Below, in pieces: positions 1-8,906 of a stretch of 38,040 bases of DNA. The DNA lies in contig JAAEPE010000547.1 of NCBI GenBank assembly GCA_024222395.1, forward strand, positions 1 to 38,040, in the 5' to 3' direction. The stretch is from Myxococcales bacterium. Its GTDB lineage: Bacteria > Myxococcota_A > Polyangia > Haliangiales > Haliangiaceae. The notes under the pieces were generated by a model, which saw only the letters and a list, made by a program, of their open reading frames with translations, searched no databases and had not been told where the DNA came from. The stretch's first letter is position 1. Every line of letters begins with the position of its first letter. Made by a program: the position numbers and the translations under genes.

Positions 1-33
1 AGGTCTCGTGCAGCGAGCTCCGTGGACACCGGC

Positions 34-606
34 CTACTCAATGAAGAAGTGGTGGTAGTCTTTTGGCGAGTCCCAGTTGCCGCCCCACTTCCATCCGGCC
101 TCGATAAGGATGGCCGTGTGTTCGCAGTCGGAATAGAACATGCCGGGACGGCGTTTCTGCCGGTCACAATACGCCCTGCCCGCATCGGGGCGAACCACGC
201 CATCGCGAACCACGGGGTTATGAACTGGATTGATGTCGATAGCTCTACCAAGGGTATGGAGGGAGACTCTGGTGCTGCCCATGATGTGCCGACTGTTGAA
301 GCAAGAGCTATTGTTCGCAGCCATCGAAGCCTCGTCGTCTCCTTCGAAGCAGTGCATGAGCCGAATGCTGTGAATCGGGAAATTTCTCTCTCGGAGCTTT
401 GCGAAGATCTTGACGACTTCGTGAGCCAGAACATCTACAGTGATGAGTTGCCCGAGATGCTCTCGGCCTTCGAAATCCACATGGGGTAATTGCAGTAGAC
501 GAAGCTCTTCGAAATCGGGAGAAGGCAGGTCCTCATGCCAACTCACGCCTCTCATTTTGTCGCGAAGAGCTGGGGAAAGTTCTGAGATTGAGGCGGTGTT
601 GGGCAT
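34..606 (-). CDS. M15-family peptidoglycan peptidase (D,D-/L,D-peptidase like)
   Basis: Probable zinc peptidase that cuts peptide stems of peptidoglycan (VanY/CwlK-like M15 superfamily). The zinc site is visible: a Ser-x-His-x-x-Gly-x-Ala-x-Asp motif (SLHTLGRAIDIN) gives His and Asp, and a C-terminal YHHF gives the last His. The preceding WKWGGNWDSPKD is also typical of the family. I chose the ATG at 606, which gives about 190 residues. The longer alternative is a TTG at 720 that overlaps the upstream gene by about 100 bases. No Shine-Dalgarno is obvious at 606 and I see no signal peptide, so export is unclear. It lies 10 bases after the stop of the PmbA-like gene and is probably the last gene of a minus-strand operon that begins with another cell-wall peptidase. 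Family call is firm; exact cleavage specificity is not. Confidence 0.85.
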   Translation of the reverse strand: MPNTASISELSPALRDKMRGVSWHEDLPSPDFEELRLLQLPHVDFEGREHLGQLITVDVLAHEVVKIFAKLRERNFPIHSIRLMHCFEGDDEASMAANNSSCFNSRHIMGSTRVSLHTLGRAIDINPVHNPVVRDGVVRPDAGRAYCDRQKRRPGMFYSDCEHTAILIEAGWKWGGNWDSPKDYHHFFIE

Positions 607-616
607 GCTGGAGGTA

Positions 617-1927
617 CTAGTGTATGCGAACGTTGTTGATTCGCATGGCCTGTGGGCCGAGAAGCCAACTCTCGTCGTGGGTTTCGCGACTGAAATAGGC
701 CTCTTCGAGCCAGTCTCCAAGTTTGGCGCAAATCACGGCGGAGCGCACGGGGGTTTCGGCTACTCGACCGAGAGAGTCGCGCGTTCTAAGCGTCGCACTG
801 GCGACCTCCAAGTAGAGGCTTCCCCTTGGCGTAGTGCTCACCACGCCAAGATTGTGCACAAGGAGAACGGGCCGCGTGTGAGGGCGGCCTAGTTCGCTTG
901 CCGAACTCGCACCACCGGCCACAACAAGTCTGCGCACTCCGCCGTTGGCGACGCCGGCGCCCATGGCCTCATTCATGTGATCTACTGAGACGCCAACTGC
1001 CAAGCCCTCGGATGCGATTGTGAAGTTCCGAGTTGCTTGCCCATCTAGCGAGAACGGGGCACTGCGCAGGGCATAAGCCTTGGTGCCCTCACTCCGAAGG
1101 CTCAGCGCCTCACCTCGGAGGGGAGTCGGGATCAGCGGTTGCCCGGGGGTATGCGTAGACAGCCCGGAGCGCACCTTGGCGGCGCTCGCCTGATGGACTA
1201 GTGCAGTCCAGATGCCGAAGTCCGATGCCTCTCGCGGCAAGTAGGTAGAGTGCTCGAGCACTAGGTCGACGTGTGACGGCGCGGCCAGCGTTGCATGTGC
1301 ATCCCTAAGGCTTCGCCCCATTGCACGTTCCATGGCTGCCTCGAGCACCAGATCTAGATCGGTCAAGCGGCGTGCCCGAACGTGGAGAGGCACGGGATGC
1401 CCACCGTCCGCTTCGACGATGGCTTCGACCGAAATATTGCTGCTCTGGTATCGGTTGTCAAAGCCGTTGCTGAGTACTGCGCGATGGGTATCGTGCCTCA
1501 CTGTCGCCTTGGCTTCGATGAGATGTCGTGTACCGCTTGTCAATCTATCGACTTCGCCAAGGACATGATTTGCCATCTCCCTGGCTGCCTTGCTTGTTGT
1601 AGCCTCAAAGACGGGCACCCGCGCTGGCGCTGCTGGTAGTGGCAATTGCCACGAAGCTCCAAGCGCCCCATAGGCGCGCGTACTGGCGTCCTTTATCTGT
1701 GCTTCGAGATCGCGAGAGGCAAGAGGTGCTAGTCCTGCCAAGCCGCGCCCCTTCTGCCGGTCGACGTAGATCTGCGCTTCGATTCGGTATGGACGAGCCT
1801 CACTGCGGCTCGCTGCGGCACCTAGAGATTCACTTGCGATTTGTCCGCGGGATTCACTCACGATGAATTCATCAACCGCCAGAGCGTTTCGCAATGCACG
1901 AACAACGTTGGCGATTTCGAGTCTCAT
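617..1927 (-). CDS. PmbA/TldE-like protein (TldD/PmbA family)
   Basis: 436-residue TldD/PmbA-family protein. In E. coli TldD and TldE form a heterodimeric protease in which only TldD carries the zinc HExxxH motif and TldE/PmbA is the metal-free subunit. This protein fits the TldE side: it has the family architecture (N-terminal alpha/beta domain, then an all-beta C-terminal domain with TIASEGLAVGV and GGVRRLVVAGG) and no HExxxH. It has no signal peptide, so it is predicted cytoplasmic, whereas its partner gene carries an export signal. Its ATG overlaps the TGA of the upstream TldD-like gene by four bases (ATGA), which implies translational coupling. The N-terminal region is divergent, so the family assignment rests mainly on the C-terminal half and on gene pairing. 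Confidence 0.72.
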   Translation of the reverse strand: MRLEIANVVRALRNALAVDEFIVSESRGQIASESLGAAASRSEARPYRIEAQIYVDRQKGRGLAGLAPLASRDLEAQIKDASTRAYGALGASWQLPLPAAPARVPVFEATTSKAAREMANHVLGEVDRLTSGTRHLIEAKATVRHDTHRAVLSNGFDNRYQSSNISVEAIVEADGGHPVPLHVRARRLTDLDLVLEAAMERAMGRSLRDAHATLAAPSHVDLVLEHSTYLPREASDFGIWTALVHQASAAKVRSGLSTHTPGQPLIPTPLRGEALSLRSEGTKAYALRSAPFSLDGQATRNFTIASEGLAVGVSVDHMNEAMGAGVANGGVRRLVVAGGASSASELGRPHTRPVLLVHNLGVVSTTPRGSLYLEVASATLRTRDSLGRVAETPVRSAVICAKLGDWLEEAYFSRETHDESWLLGPQAMRINNVRIH

Positions 1928-3282
1928 GCCGAGTGAACCTTCGCCTGACTGAGCCAGTGGGGAGCCTCGCTACTGCTAGCGATTCCATGATCTTCGAATG
2001 AAACGGATTCGGCGTCTCTCCCGAGCGCAACCGTGTCTGAGATAAAGTCCGATATGGACGCTGTGCAGAGAGTGCGAGCAAAGAGCCTGCCGGTGAAGCG
2101 ACCATCGACAATCTCTCTACCTCGGCTGCTCAATAGTGAGAGGCGCTCGCCACGAGAATCGACCCCGCACAGCTCTGGTCCCTCGAGCAAGACTCCCGTC
2201 TTGACCCGAGCTACAAGTTCGCCCAGCTCGCTGTCCCCACTCTCTACTTCGAGGTGCGTGGGCATTACCCTAAGCATCGCATCTCGATCGAATCGGCGTC
2301 TCCCCGATGCCTGCAGGGGAGCGATGGCAGTGTCCACAAGCACATGCTCTGAGGTAGGCACCGCTTCGTCGTCGTGAGCTAGGGCCCCGTAACCGACCGC
2401 TGGATTGTCGGTCACTCGAAGCACTGTATTCGCTGAGAGCGGGCCTGCAATCTGGGCTCTGCCAATCGCATGGTGAGCAAGCATTGCTGCGGTCTTGGGG
2501 GAGAGAAGCACCTCCTGCGCTCCGCTTGGGGCCGAACGGGCGTGAAGGTGCGCCAGTGTTTCATCGGCCACCGAGGCGAGCTTCGCGTCAGAGAGCTTGA
2601 CGAGTCTTGGGCCGCCCTGGCCACTTACTTGGGCCTCTGCGGTTGCTACCTCGCCTCCTGCCCAGGCCCCCATGATCAGCCCTCCTCGAGTCCGCTGGGA
2701 GCGACTCCTCAGATTGTGGGAACGACTCAGAAATCGCTGCTCTGTCTGAATTGATTGGAGGTACGAATACTGGTAGACAATTCGGCTACTACCGTGGCCC
2801 TGCGCTGCGGCAAAGAGTGAACGCAGGGGCTCTCGATACTCGCTGTGTGCTTGCGTCCGTTCTTGGTTCCATCCGCTGCTGCGGACGGGCTGGAGGGGAA
2901 GCGCCGGGGCGATGGCGTGTTCAGACAAACTCGCAGCTGCCAGCGCGAGCTGTTGCGGCGTTGGATCGTGCAACGCGATACGAGCCAGCTTGCCATCTCG
3001 CTCGCCGGAGAGCACGACTAGATAGTCGAGAAACACATCAAACCGCTCCTGTTCATGGTCGAGTGAGAGTTCGAACGAACGAGTCTCCCTGCTCCAGACC
3101 CTCGCATTCTTCGTGTTCGCTTCTAGAACAGTTAGTGCTTTGGCAAGATGCTCATCTTTGACCCCTGGTGCGGTTGCCTGTGCGGTCGCCGACTGCCGAG
3201 CGGCGCATCCGAGCAGCTGCCCTAGCGCCCCAGAAGCCCCCGACGCGCCGAGTGCGCCGAGGAACTGCCTACGAGACCACAA
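1924..3282 (-). CDS. TldD-like Tat-exported lipoprotein lacking the zinc motif
   Basis: 452-residue TldD-family homologue. The N-terminus has a twin-arginine motif (S3-R4-R5-Q-F-L), a hydrophobic stretch and a lipobox (LLGC, Cys26), so it should be a Tat-exported lipoprotein. TldD family features follow: a domain-1-like segment at about 60-120 and the stretch NTVLRVTDNPAVGYGA...DDEAVPTSEHVLVD that matches the TldD middle region. At the place where active TldD has HEAVGH, this protein has H270-H271-A-I-G-R275, so the Glu and the second His are gone. The start is a TTG five bases after the stop of the crotonase gene; it is needed to include the RR motif, and AGG lies just upstream. Its stop overlaps the start of the PmbA-like gene. 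Likely non-proteolytic or altered; a structural or binding role is inference. Confidence 0.75.
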   Translation of the reverse strand: MWSRRQFLGALGASGASGALGQLLGCAARQSATAQATAPGVKDEHLAKALTVLEANTKNARVWSRETRSFELSLDHEQERFDVFLDYLVVLSGERDGKLARIALHDPTPQQLALAAASLSEHAIAPALPLQPVRSSGWNQERTQAHSEYREPLRSLFAAAQGHGSSRIVYQYSYLQSIQTEQRFLSRSHNLRSRSQRTRGGLIMGAWAGGEVATAEAQVSGQGGPRLVKLSDAKLASVADETLAHLHARSAPSGAQEVLLSPKTAAMLAHHAIGRAQIAGPLSANTVLRVTDNPAVGYGALAHDDEAVPTSEHVLVDTAIAPLQASGRRRFDRDAMLRVMPTHLEVESGDSELGELVARVKTGVLLEGPELCGVDSRGERLSLLSSRGREIVDGRFTGRLFARTLCTASISDFISDTVALGRDAESVSFEDHGIASSSEAPHWLSQAKVHSA

Positions 3283-3287
3283 GAGAC

Positions 3288-3989
3288 CTAGAATCGCCCA
3301 GTGAGCTCAGCGATATTCGCAGCCATGCTTGAGCGTATGTACTCAATACTCTGCCTCCGTAGACTGCGCTTGGTTGCGGAGTAAGAGTAGTTCGGAAGGG
3401 CTCCGAGTCTATTCGCCTCGGCCATTGCTTCTGCTGCCAGAGATTCTGCCTCGACGACTTGATCGAGCCAGCCGGCTTCGGCTGCGGATTCCGGATCGTA
3501 GATCTTCGAGTGCATCACCGAGGCGATAAGCTCGGATGTCTTGAGCCTGTCGCGAGCGAGTTCATGAGCGAGAATAGGTACTGGCATGCCGTTGGTGACT
3601 TCGTTCAGACCGAGTTTGAAATCTCCGCGAATTCCAATGCGCGTATCTCCGGTCGCAGCGAGCAGGACTCCGCCCGCCAGCGCATGGCCAGTGACAGCCA
3701 TAACCACGGGCTTTGGAAACTCGTAGAGACGCATCATGAGTTCGCCACCCTTGAGAATCATTGCCAGTGCAGGCTCGGGGCCGGTTGCCATGATTTTCAA
3801 ATCGAAGCCGGCGCTAAATCGCCCCGGGCGCCCCGCTAGAACGACTGCATTGGCCTCTTTCTCTGCCCGGTCAAAGGCTTTACTGAGGGCATCCACCATA
3901 GTGGGGCTTAGCGCATTGGCCTTGCCATCATTCATCGTGATGACCGCAACTGAGTCGTGCTTTTCGTATCCGACGATCGAGCTTTCCAT
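3288..3989 (-). CDS. Enoyl-CoA hydratase/isomerase (crotonase) family protein
   Basis: 233-residue crotonase-fold protein, slightly short for the family. The two oxyanion-hole segments are visible: RFSAGFDLKIM and the HALAGGVLLAA loop. GLNEVTNGMPVP follows, where catalytic Glu residues of true hydratases usually sit. Substrate is presumably an acyl-CoA thioester, but crotonases catalyse hydration, isomerisation and hydrolysis, so the reaction cannot be named. I chose the ATG at 3989 (MESSIVGYEK); the longer reading to 4049 would overlap the upstream S11 peptidase gene. The gap to that gene is 29 bases and to the downstream TldD-like gene 5 bases, so it is embedded in the peptidase operon. Why a CoA enzyme sits there is not apparent. 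Confidence 0.88.
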   Translation of the reverse strand: MESSIVGYEKHDSVAVITMNDGKANALSPTMVDALSKAFDRAEKEANAVVLAGRPGRFSAGFDLKIMATGPEPALAMILKGGELMMRLYEFPKPVVMAVTGHALAGGVLLAATGDTRIGIRGDFKLGLNEVTNGMPVPILAHELARDRLKTSELIASVMHSKIYDPESAAEAGWLDQVVEAESLAAEAMAEANRLGALPNYSYSATKRSLRRQSIEYIRSSMAANIAELTGRF

Positions 3990-4018
3990 GGCCCGACCAT
4001 ACTCTATCAGAGCGCGCG

Positions 4019-4921
4019 CTACTTCTGAGTGAGCTTCGACTTCATCCACTTGGCCACGCGGCCAAAGTCGCCAAAGCGAGTGAGCTTCTCTTTGGCGCCG
4101 AAGAAGGCCATGTGAACCGGCCGACCTTCGAACTCTGCGGCGATGAGCAGGCAGTAGCCGGCGGGGTTGGTGAAGCCGGTCTTGCCCCCAGTTACGTCGT
4201 GGCGCTCTGAGTGCAGTGAGCGATTGGTATTGCGGTAGGGGATCGCATGTGGGGTTTGGGCTACCGAACGAATCGTTATGTCCTTGGTGCTCATGAGCTC
4301 AGCTAGAAAGGGATCTTTCATCGCGGTCGCCAAGGCCTTGGCCATCTCGCGGGCCGTGCTCGTATTGCCCCTGAGGCCACTAGGATCGGTGAACTTGGTT
4401 TTCTTGAGACCGAGTTCTTTGGCCAGGAGATTGAGTTCTCTAATAAGTTCTTTGGGAGTGAGACCGACGGCTCTGCCAATCGCTGTTGGGGCGCGGTTAT
4501 CGGACGCGATGAGCATCGCCCTGAGCAGGTCCTGATTTCGGAACTTGTGGCCGACAACGAGTCGGGTTCGCGAGCCGCCTCTGGCGAACTTGGCGTCTAT
4601 CTCACTGATCTTCGTGAGAGCATTGAGGTCGATCTCTCTGCGCCGAGCAACCATCGCGACGAAGATCTTGCCCGTGGAGGCGATGGCACGGACCTTGTCG
4701 GGGTTCTTCGCATAGAGCAATTTCCCAGTCTTGGAGTCGATTGCGATTGCCGCCTCGGATTGAACGTTGGGCTGACCGTCACTGGTAAGAGCGGCAATGG
4801 CAGTTGTGCGTCTCGCCACAGCCGGCGCCTCGTCAGCGATGAGCGCCGCCCACGCCAAGGCTGCCGCAAAGACGACGTGCCATGCCCGCGGGCCCAGTTT
4901 TCTATCAGCTGCTCTCTCCAT
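4019..4921 (-). CDS. D-alanyl-D-alanine carboxypeptidase/endopeptidase (S11 family)
   Basis: Penicillin-binding-type serine peptidase that trims or cuts peptidoglycan peptides in the periplasm. All three S11 motifs are present: S82-T-G-K85 (SxxK nucleophile), S140-D-N142 (SxN) and K247-T-G249 (KTG). Residues 12-36 form an N-terminal hydrophobic segment that acts as signal peptide or anchor. At 300 residues it resembles PbpG/PBP7-type enzymes and has no DacA-like C-terminal amphipathic anchor domain. The ATG at 4921 is the natural start. It is the first gene of the minus-strand group that ends with the M15 peptidase and diverges from the Ser/Thr kinase gene across 203 bases that contain an inverted repeat. 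Function call is firm; endo- versus carboxypeptidase is open. Confidence 0.93.
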   Translation of the reverse strand: MERAADRKLGPRAWHVVFAAALAWAALIADEAPAVARRTTAIAALTSDGQPNVQSEAAIAIDSKTGKLLYAKNPDKVRAIASTGKIFVAMVARRREIDLNALTKISEIDAKFARGGSRTRLVVGHKFRNQDLLRAMLIASDNRAPTAIGRAVGLTPKELIRELNLLAKELGLKKTKFTDPSGLRGNTSTAREMAKALATAMKDPFLAELMSTKDITIRSVAQTPHAIPYRNTNRSLHSERHDVTGGKTGFTNPAGYCLLIAAEFEGRPVHMAFFGAKEKLTRFGDFGRVAKWMKSKLTQK

Positions 4922-4980
4922 ACTTTCAGTGCTATCATGGAGACATCGGGGCGCAAAAATTTTCTACGTGATATCAATGG

Positions 4981-5106
4981 GTCAGGAGTGGGTAACTGGT
5001 GCTCCTTTCAGAGCTTGAGACCGGCACCCGACTTCGTGCGTGTGAGATAAACACGGTGCTACTAGCAGCAAGAGAAGCGCCCACTCACAACTCGAACCAG
5101 TTACCC
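4981..5106. promoter_or_regulatory. Inverted repeat GGGTAACTGGT...ACCAGTTACCC in the S11/kinase divergent region
   Basis: An 11-base arm at 4990-5000 and its exact reverse complement at 5096-5106 lie 95 bases apart in the intergenic region between the S11 peptidase and the kinase. The left arm is preceded by GTCAGGAGTG (4981-4990). The same combination, GTCAGGAGTG followed by TAACTG, occurs upstream of lon (19966-19988), where the half sites are fused into one palindrome. I infer two binding sites for one regulator acting on both divergent genes, possibly by looping. No clear -10/-35 pair was recognised nearby. Confidence 0.45.
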
Positions 5107-5124
5107 TAGCGATAGCAACAAGAC

Positions 5125-6810
5125 ATGGCAGGCGAAAACACCACCAGGCATACCAAACCAGTCGATCCCATCATCAACTCCACGGTCGGTAATTACCTGG
5201 TCAGTCGTAAGATCGGCGAAGGTGGCATGGGCTCGGTCTACCTTGCCGAACATCCGCTGATTGGCAAGAAGGTCGCCCTAAAGGTCCTACACGCTGAATT
5301 CGCTAGCAACCAGGATGTCGTTACTCGTTTCTTCAACGAGGCAAGAGCGGTCAACGACATCCAACATCCCAACATCGTCGACATCATCGATTATGGGGTT
5401 ATTCCCTCAGATCGCGGCGATATGGTGTATTTCATCATGGAGCACCTCGATGGCTTTCCCCTCGAGGATGTCATCGCCGAGCAATCACCGCTTTCGCCAG
5501 AGCGCTCTCTCCACATCTGTGCCCAGGTCGCTGACGCTCTGGCTGCGTCGCACAATTCCAACATTGTTCACCGCGACCTAAAGCCTGACAACATCATCCT
5601 GGTCAAGCACCGCAGCACCGACGACTTCGCAAAACTGCTCGATTTCGGAATCGCAAAACTGACGGGCGATCAGCCTGGCTCATCGCGAACTCGGACCGGC
5701 ATCGTCATGGGCACGCCCTCATACATGTCGCCAGAGCAGTGCGAGGGCAAGGGCAACATCGACAAGCGCACTGACGTCTATGCACTCGGCGTCGTGCTCT
5801 ACCAAATGCTCACTGGACAAGTGCCGTTCCTAGGTTCGGGCTACGGCGAGATCTTGGTTCAGCACCTCACTCAGACCCCGGCGCCCCCATCGACGATTCG
5901 TGGTGTCATTCCGCCTCACGTTGAGGCTGTGTGCATGAAGGCGCTGGAAAAGAGCCCAGACGCGCGCTACCAGTGCATGGAGGACTTCGGGGCAGCCCTG
6001 ACCAATCCCGTGGGATTTGTCGAAGCCAACGGTGGCCTACAGGGCTTCTATTCGACAGGTTTGGGCTCGCCCGTCGTGCCCACTTCCCCGCCGAGCGACC
6101 GCGCCACAACCGCGCCACCAGACTTCCAAACGGGTATTGGAACTGCTGCATCTACGCAGTATCCCAGCGGAATTTACCAACCGGCAAAGAGCAAGGCACC
6201 TATCTTCGTCGGCCTGGGAGTGGTTGCCGCAGCTGGCATCGCGGCCGCGGTGGTGCTGGGCGGTGGTGGCGACGATAAGGTTGCAAAGAACGAGCCTGCT
6301 GCAGCCCCTGTGGCGCCTGAGCCACCCCCGAAACCTGAGGTCAAACCCAAGGTCACTCCACCTGATCCTAAGCCGGAAACCGTCGTGGTTCCGGTGTCCC
6401 TCAAGCTCTCCTCGAAGCCAAGAGCCGACATCTACATCAACGAAGAGCCTAATGGCAGAACGAATTCGGGGCAGTGGATTCGCTTCGATTCCGACGATCT
6501 TCCTATGACTATTGTCCTTCGCAAGAAGGGCTACGAGGACAAGGAAGTGATGTGGGGCTTCAAGGAGGAGCAGAAGAAGCAGCGCTACAACATGCGCGTG
6601 GAGCTCACCAAGGAGTCTCGTTCTCGGCGCAAGGTCTGGGAGGCTCGCGAAGCCACAGCCACACCGAAGCCGGCCATCACTACGACGAGCAAGCCGAAGG
6701 TGACGAAGTCCAAGGCGGGCAATACCCTTATTGCGCCCACGATTGAGCCATCGAGCAAGCCAAAGAAGCCCAAGCAAACTGGCAACAATCTCGTCGAGCC
6801 AGAGCTCTAG
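5125..6810 (+). CDS. Membrane-anchored Ser/Thr protein kinase with PEGA-like C-terminal domain
   Basis: 561-residue Hanks-type kinase that phosphorylates proteins on Ser/Thr. Kinase motifs are complete: Gly-rich loop GEGGMGSVY (31-39), Lys53 in VALKVL, Glu72, HRD 149-151 in [11 protein letters not shown] 173-175 and the activation segment [11 protein letters not shown] Pro/Ser/Thr-rich linker (about 305-355) leads to one membrane span at about 358-378 ([19 protein letters not shown]). The extracytoplasmic part is Pro-rich, then about 420-495 resembles a PEGA-type beta domain ([19 protein letters not shown]...KKGYEDKEV), and the tail is Lys/Ser/Pro-rich. The architecture is typical of Myxococcota kinases. 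Genes for TPR proteins follow directly, as often seen next to such kinases. Substrates and the sensed signal cannot be read from sequence. Confidence 0.95.
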   Translation: MAGENTTRHTKPVDPIINSTVGNYLVSRKIGEGGMGSVYLAEHPLIGKKVALKVLHAEFASNQDVVTRFFNEARAVNDIQHPNIVDIIDYGVIPSDRGDMVYFIMEHLDGFPLEDVIAEQSPLSPERSLHICAQVADALAASHNSNIVHRDLKPDNIILVKHRSTDDFAKLLDFGIAKLTGDQPGSSRTRTGIVMGTPSYMSPEQCEGKGNIDKRTDVYALGVVLYQMLTGQVPFLGSGYGEILVQHLTQTPAPPSTIRGVIPPHVEAVCMKALEKSPDARYQCMEDFGAALTNPVGFVEANGGLQGFYSTGLGSPVVPTSPPSDRATTAPPDFQTGIGTAASTQYPSGIYQPAKSKAPIFVGLGVVAAAGIAAAVVLGGGGDDKVAKNEPAAAPVAPEPPPKPEVKPKVTPPDPKPETVVVPVSLKLSSKPRADIYINEEPNGRTNSGQWIRFDSDDLPMTIVLRKKGYEDKEVMWGFKEEQKKQRYNMRVELTKESRSRRKVWEAREATATPKPAITTTSKPKVTKSKAGNTLIAPTIEPSSKPKKPKQTGNNLVEPEL

Positions 6811-6924
6811 CCAGCTGGTACCAAACGAGTTGGCGCCGCCAGGTGTGCCAAAGGCCACAAACGCACCGGGAATATTGGTGTCAGTCTGGCGCCAGACTCG
6901 TGGGAGTGAGCTAAGCTTCAGCGG

Positions 6925-8148
6925 ATGACTGGGAAGCTACTGCTCGCCTGTGCCCTAGCAGCCGCCGTGCTCGTGCCTCCGATCACCGAGGGTGTCGCCT
7001 TTGCACAGGGCTCCGATGCCGACAAGAGCGCCGCGATGGCGGCCTACGGGAAGGGCAAAACCTCCTACAACTTGGGTCAGTGGAACAAGGCTATCAAGTT
7101 CTTCACCACTGCATTTGAGAAGTACCCGCACGCTGCTTTCCTCTTCAACCTTGCGCAGACGCATAGGCAGGCCAACAACTGCAAGGAAGCATCATTCTTC
7201 TACGGCCGCTACCTAGCAATGAGTCCTAACGCACCCAACCGTGCTGAGGCCGAGGGCTTCATTCGCGATCTCGATGCTGACTGCAAACGACTCGCAGACG
7301 CAGCTGCCATTGCGAACCCGAACACCGATACCGGCACTGGCACCGATACCGGCACTGGCACCGATACCGGCACTGGCACCGATACCGGCACTGGCACTGG
7401 CACTGGTACCGATACTGGCACTGGTACCGATACTGGCACTGGTACCGATACGGGCACTGGTACCGATACAGGCACCGATACCGGTACTGGCATTGGTACC
7501 GATACCGGCACTGATACTGGCACAGCTACCGAAGTTGCTGAGGTGACCACGAATACCGGCGGCGGCATCACCACAGGTTCGGTTGATTCCGTATCAGGAG
7601 GAGAGAGTCGACCATCCTTGGTAATGGCCTACGGTTCGGTTGGGCCCTCGTTTCTCAGCGCAGGCGACCTGGATCTGCCAGCTCGCGTAAACGTCACAGT
7701 GAGTGCCGGCTACCCGCTGCACCTAGGAGTCATCACTCTGGATGTCGGCGGTTTGCTCTCGTTTAACCCGATGGAATGGGAGTCTTCGGATGGCATGTCA
7801 TCCGGTACCGTGGCCTTTACTTCGATCCTGCTTAACGCCGGAGCGAGCATGGAGCTTATCGACAAGGTCACTGCACGCGGCGAATTGGGCATGGGCGTGA
7901 TGGTCTATTCTGGCCTGGGGGAGCAGGGCAATGGCTTCAGTAACCCAGACGTCCACATCGAAGATGGCTCTCTCGCATCCTTTAGCACTCGCATCGCGAT
8001 AGGTGCCGAATACGCGATTACCGACTCGATAGCGGTGAGCGCGCAACCACTCGTGCTGACATTCTCGCCGGCACCTGATGGCATGCATCCCACCATCGAC
8101 AATCTACGCTTATTCCAGGCGATTGTCGGCGTTGGCTACAAGATGTAG
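6925..8148 (+). CDS. Secreted TPR protein with Thr/Asp/Gly repeat linker and beta-barrel-like C-terminus
   Basis: 407 residues. An N-terminal signal peptide ends near AFAQG (about residue 28). Residues 30-120 contain TPR-like helices ([21 protein letters not shown], then [13 protein letters not shown]). Residues 134-200 are a low-complexity Thr-Asp-Thr-Gly-Thr-Gly repeat. From about 225 onward the sequence is alternating and Gly-rich, with segments such as [24 protein letters not shown] and [25 protein letters not shown], consistent with outer-membrane beta strands, ending YKM. A periplasmic TPR tethered by a flexible linker to an outer-membrane barrel is my inference. It follows the kinase gene at 114 bases on the same strand. 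Exact function unknown. Confidence 0.8.
   Translation: MTGKLLLACALAAAVLVPPITEGVAFAQGSDADKSAAMAAYGKGKTSYNLGQWNKAIKFFTTAFEKYPHAAFLFNLAQTHRQANNCKEASFFYGRYLAMSPNAPNRAEAEGFIRDLDADCKRLADAAAIANPNTDTGTGTDTGTGTDTGTGTDTGTGTGTGTDTGTGTDTGTGTDTGTGTDTGTDTGTGIGTDTGTDTGTATEVAEVTTNTGGGITTGSVDSVSGGESRPSLVMAYGSVGPSFLSAGDLDLPARVNVTVSAGYPLHLGVITLDVGGLLSFNPMEWESSDGMSSGTVAFTSILLNAGASMELIDKVTARGELGMGVMVYSGLGEQGNGFSNPDVHIEDGSLASFSTRIAIGAEYAITDSIAVSAQPLVLTFSPAPDGMHPTIDNLRLFQAIVGVGYKM
7324..7524 (+). repeat. In-frame tandem repeat encoding (T-D-T-G-T-G)n
   Basis: About 200 bases built from 18-base units ACCGATACCGGCACTGGC and shorter 6- and 12-base derivatives. The first four units are nearly identical and the later ones carry third-position changes (GGTACC, GATACT, GATACG). 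All unit lengths are multiples of three, so slippage would change linker length without breaking the frame. Alternating Thr with Asp/Gly should give a flexible hydrophilic spacer. Confidence 0.95.
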
Positions 8149-8164
8149 CAACGCGAGTCTTGTC

Positions 8165-8887
8165 ATGAAGAAATGCCCTTTCTGCGCGGAGGAGATTCAG
8201 GATGAAGCGATCAAGTGTCGCTTCTGCAACTCCTTCCTAAGTAGCGCTCCGCCGCCTGTGAATGCGACGGTACAGACGCCCCCTGTGGCTGACGCCTGCG
8301 CCGCCGCGCCGGCGCCTATCGCCGCGCCTGCACAAGGCGCCGCGCTCCTTGTGCCGTCGATGGCGCAGGCTCCGAAGACACCCGAGTCTCCATCCCGAAA
8401 GATTCTCTACTCGGGATCACCGTCGTGGAGAGCGTACTTCAAGGCCTATGCGATCGTTGTCGCCATCGCTCTCGTTGTGCCCTATTTCTCTTTTTGGGTC
8501 GCCGGCAAGGCCGCCGTCACCGGTTTTTCACGGGTGCTGGTTTTTCTTGTTCCTTTGCTGCTGTCAGTCGCTGCTGGCGGCATCGTTCACTACTATCGCC
8601 GTTCGAAAGTCATTCGTGTCACGAAGAGCAATATCGAAATGGAACATGGCTTCTTTTCGCGCAAGATCGATGTTCTCGAATTGTGGCGTTGTCGCGATAT
8701 TCAGTACCGTCAGAGCGTCATCGACAGAATTCTTCGCATAGCTCATATCGACATCTATACCGCGGATGTGACGACTCCAAACCTCTGTATCGTAGGTATG
8801 CCGGCCTCGCGAGAACTGTTCGCAAACATTCGCGATGCGATCGAGATTCAACGACAGTCTCGCAATGTCGTAGGAATGATCTCGTAG
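8165..8887 (+). CDS. Zinc-ribbon and bacterial PH-domain membrane protein
   Basis: 240 residues. The N-terminus is a CxxC...CxxC zinc ribbon (CPFCAEEIQDEAIKCRFC). An Ala/Pro-rich linker follows, then two membrane spans (about 95-117, YAIVVAIALVVPYFSFWV; about 125-147, VLVFLVPLLLSVAAGGIVHYY). The C-terminal 90 residues match the bacterial PH (bPH_2/YdbT-like) pattern: KVIRVTKSNIEMEHGFFSRKIDVLELWRCRDIQ. I chose the ATG at 8165 because it starts exactly at the zinc ribbon; a longer reading from 8078 would run into the preceding gene. Such proteins are membrane components of unknown role. Probably co-transcribed with the TPR genes around it. Confidence 0.85.
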   Translation: MKKCPFCAEEIQDEAIKCRFCNSFLSSAPPPVNATVQTPPVADACAAAPAPIAAPAQGAALLVPSMAQAPKTPESPSRKILYSGSPSWRAYFKAYAIVVAIALVVPYFSFWVAGKAAVTGFSRVLVFLVPLLLSVAAGGIVHYYRRSKVIRVTKSNIEMEHGFFSRKIDVLELWRCRDIQYRQSVIDRILRIAHIDIYTADVTTPNLCIVGMPASRELFANIRDAIEIQRQSRNVVGMIS

Positions 8888-8906
8888 CCTGTCTCAAGTA
8901 CGTATT

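Noticed and set aside
7209..7574. Minus-strand ORF encoding a long Val/Pro/Ser repeat
   Set aside because: It is the reverse translation of the Thr/Asp/Gly repeat inside the secreted TPR gene; no independent signals.
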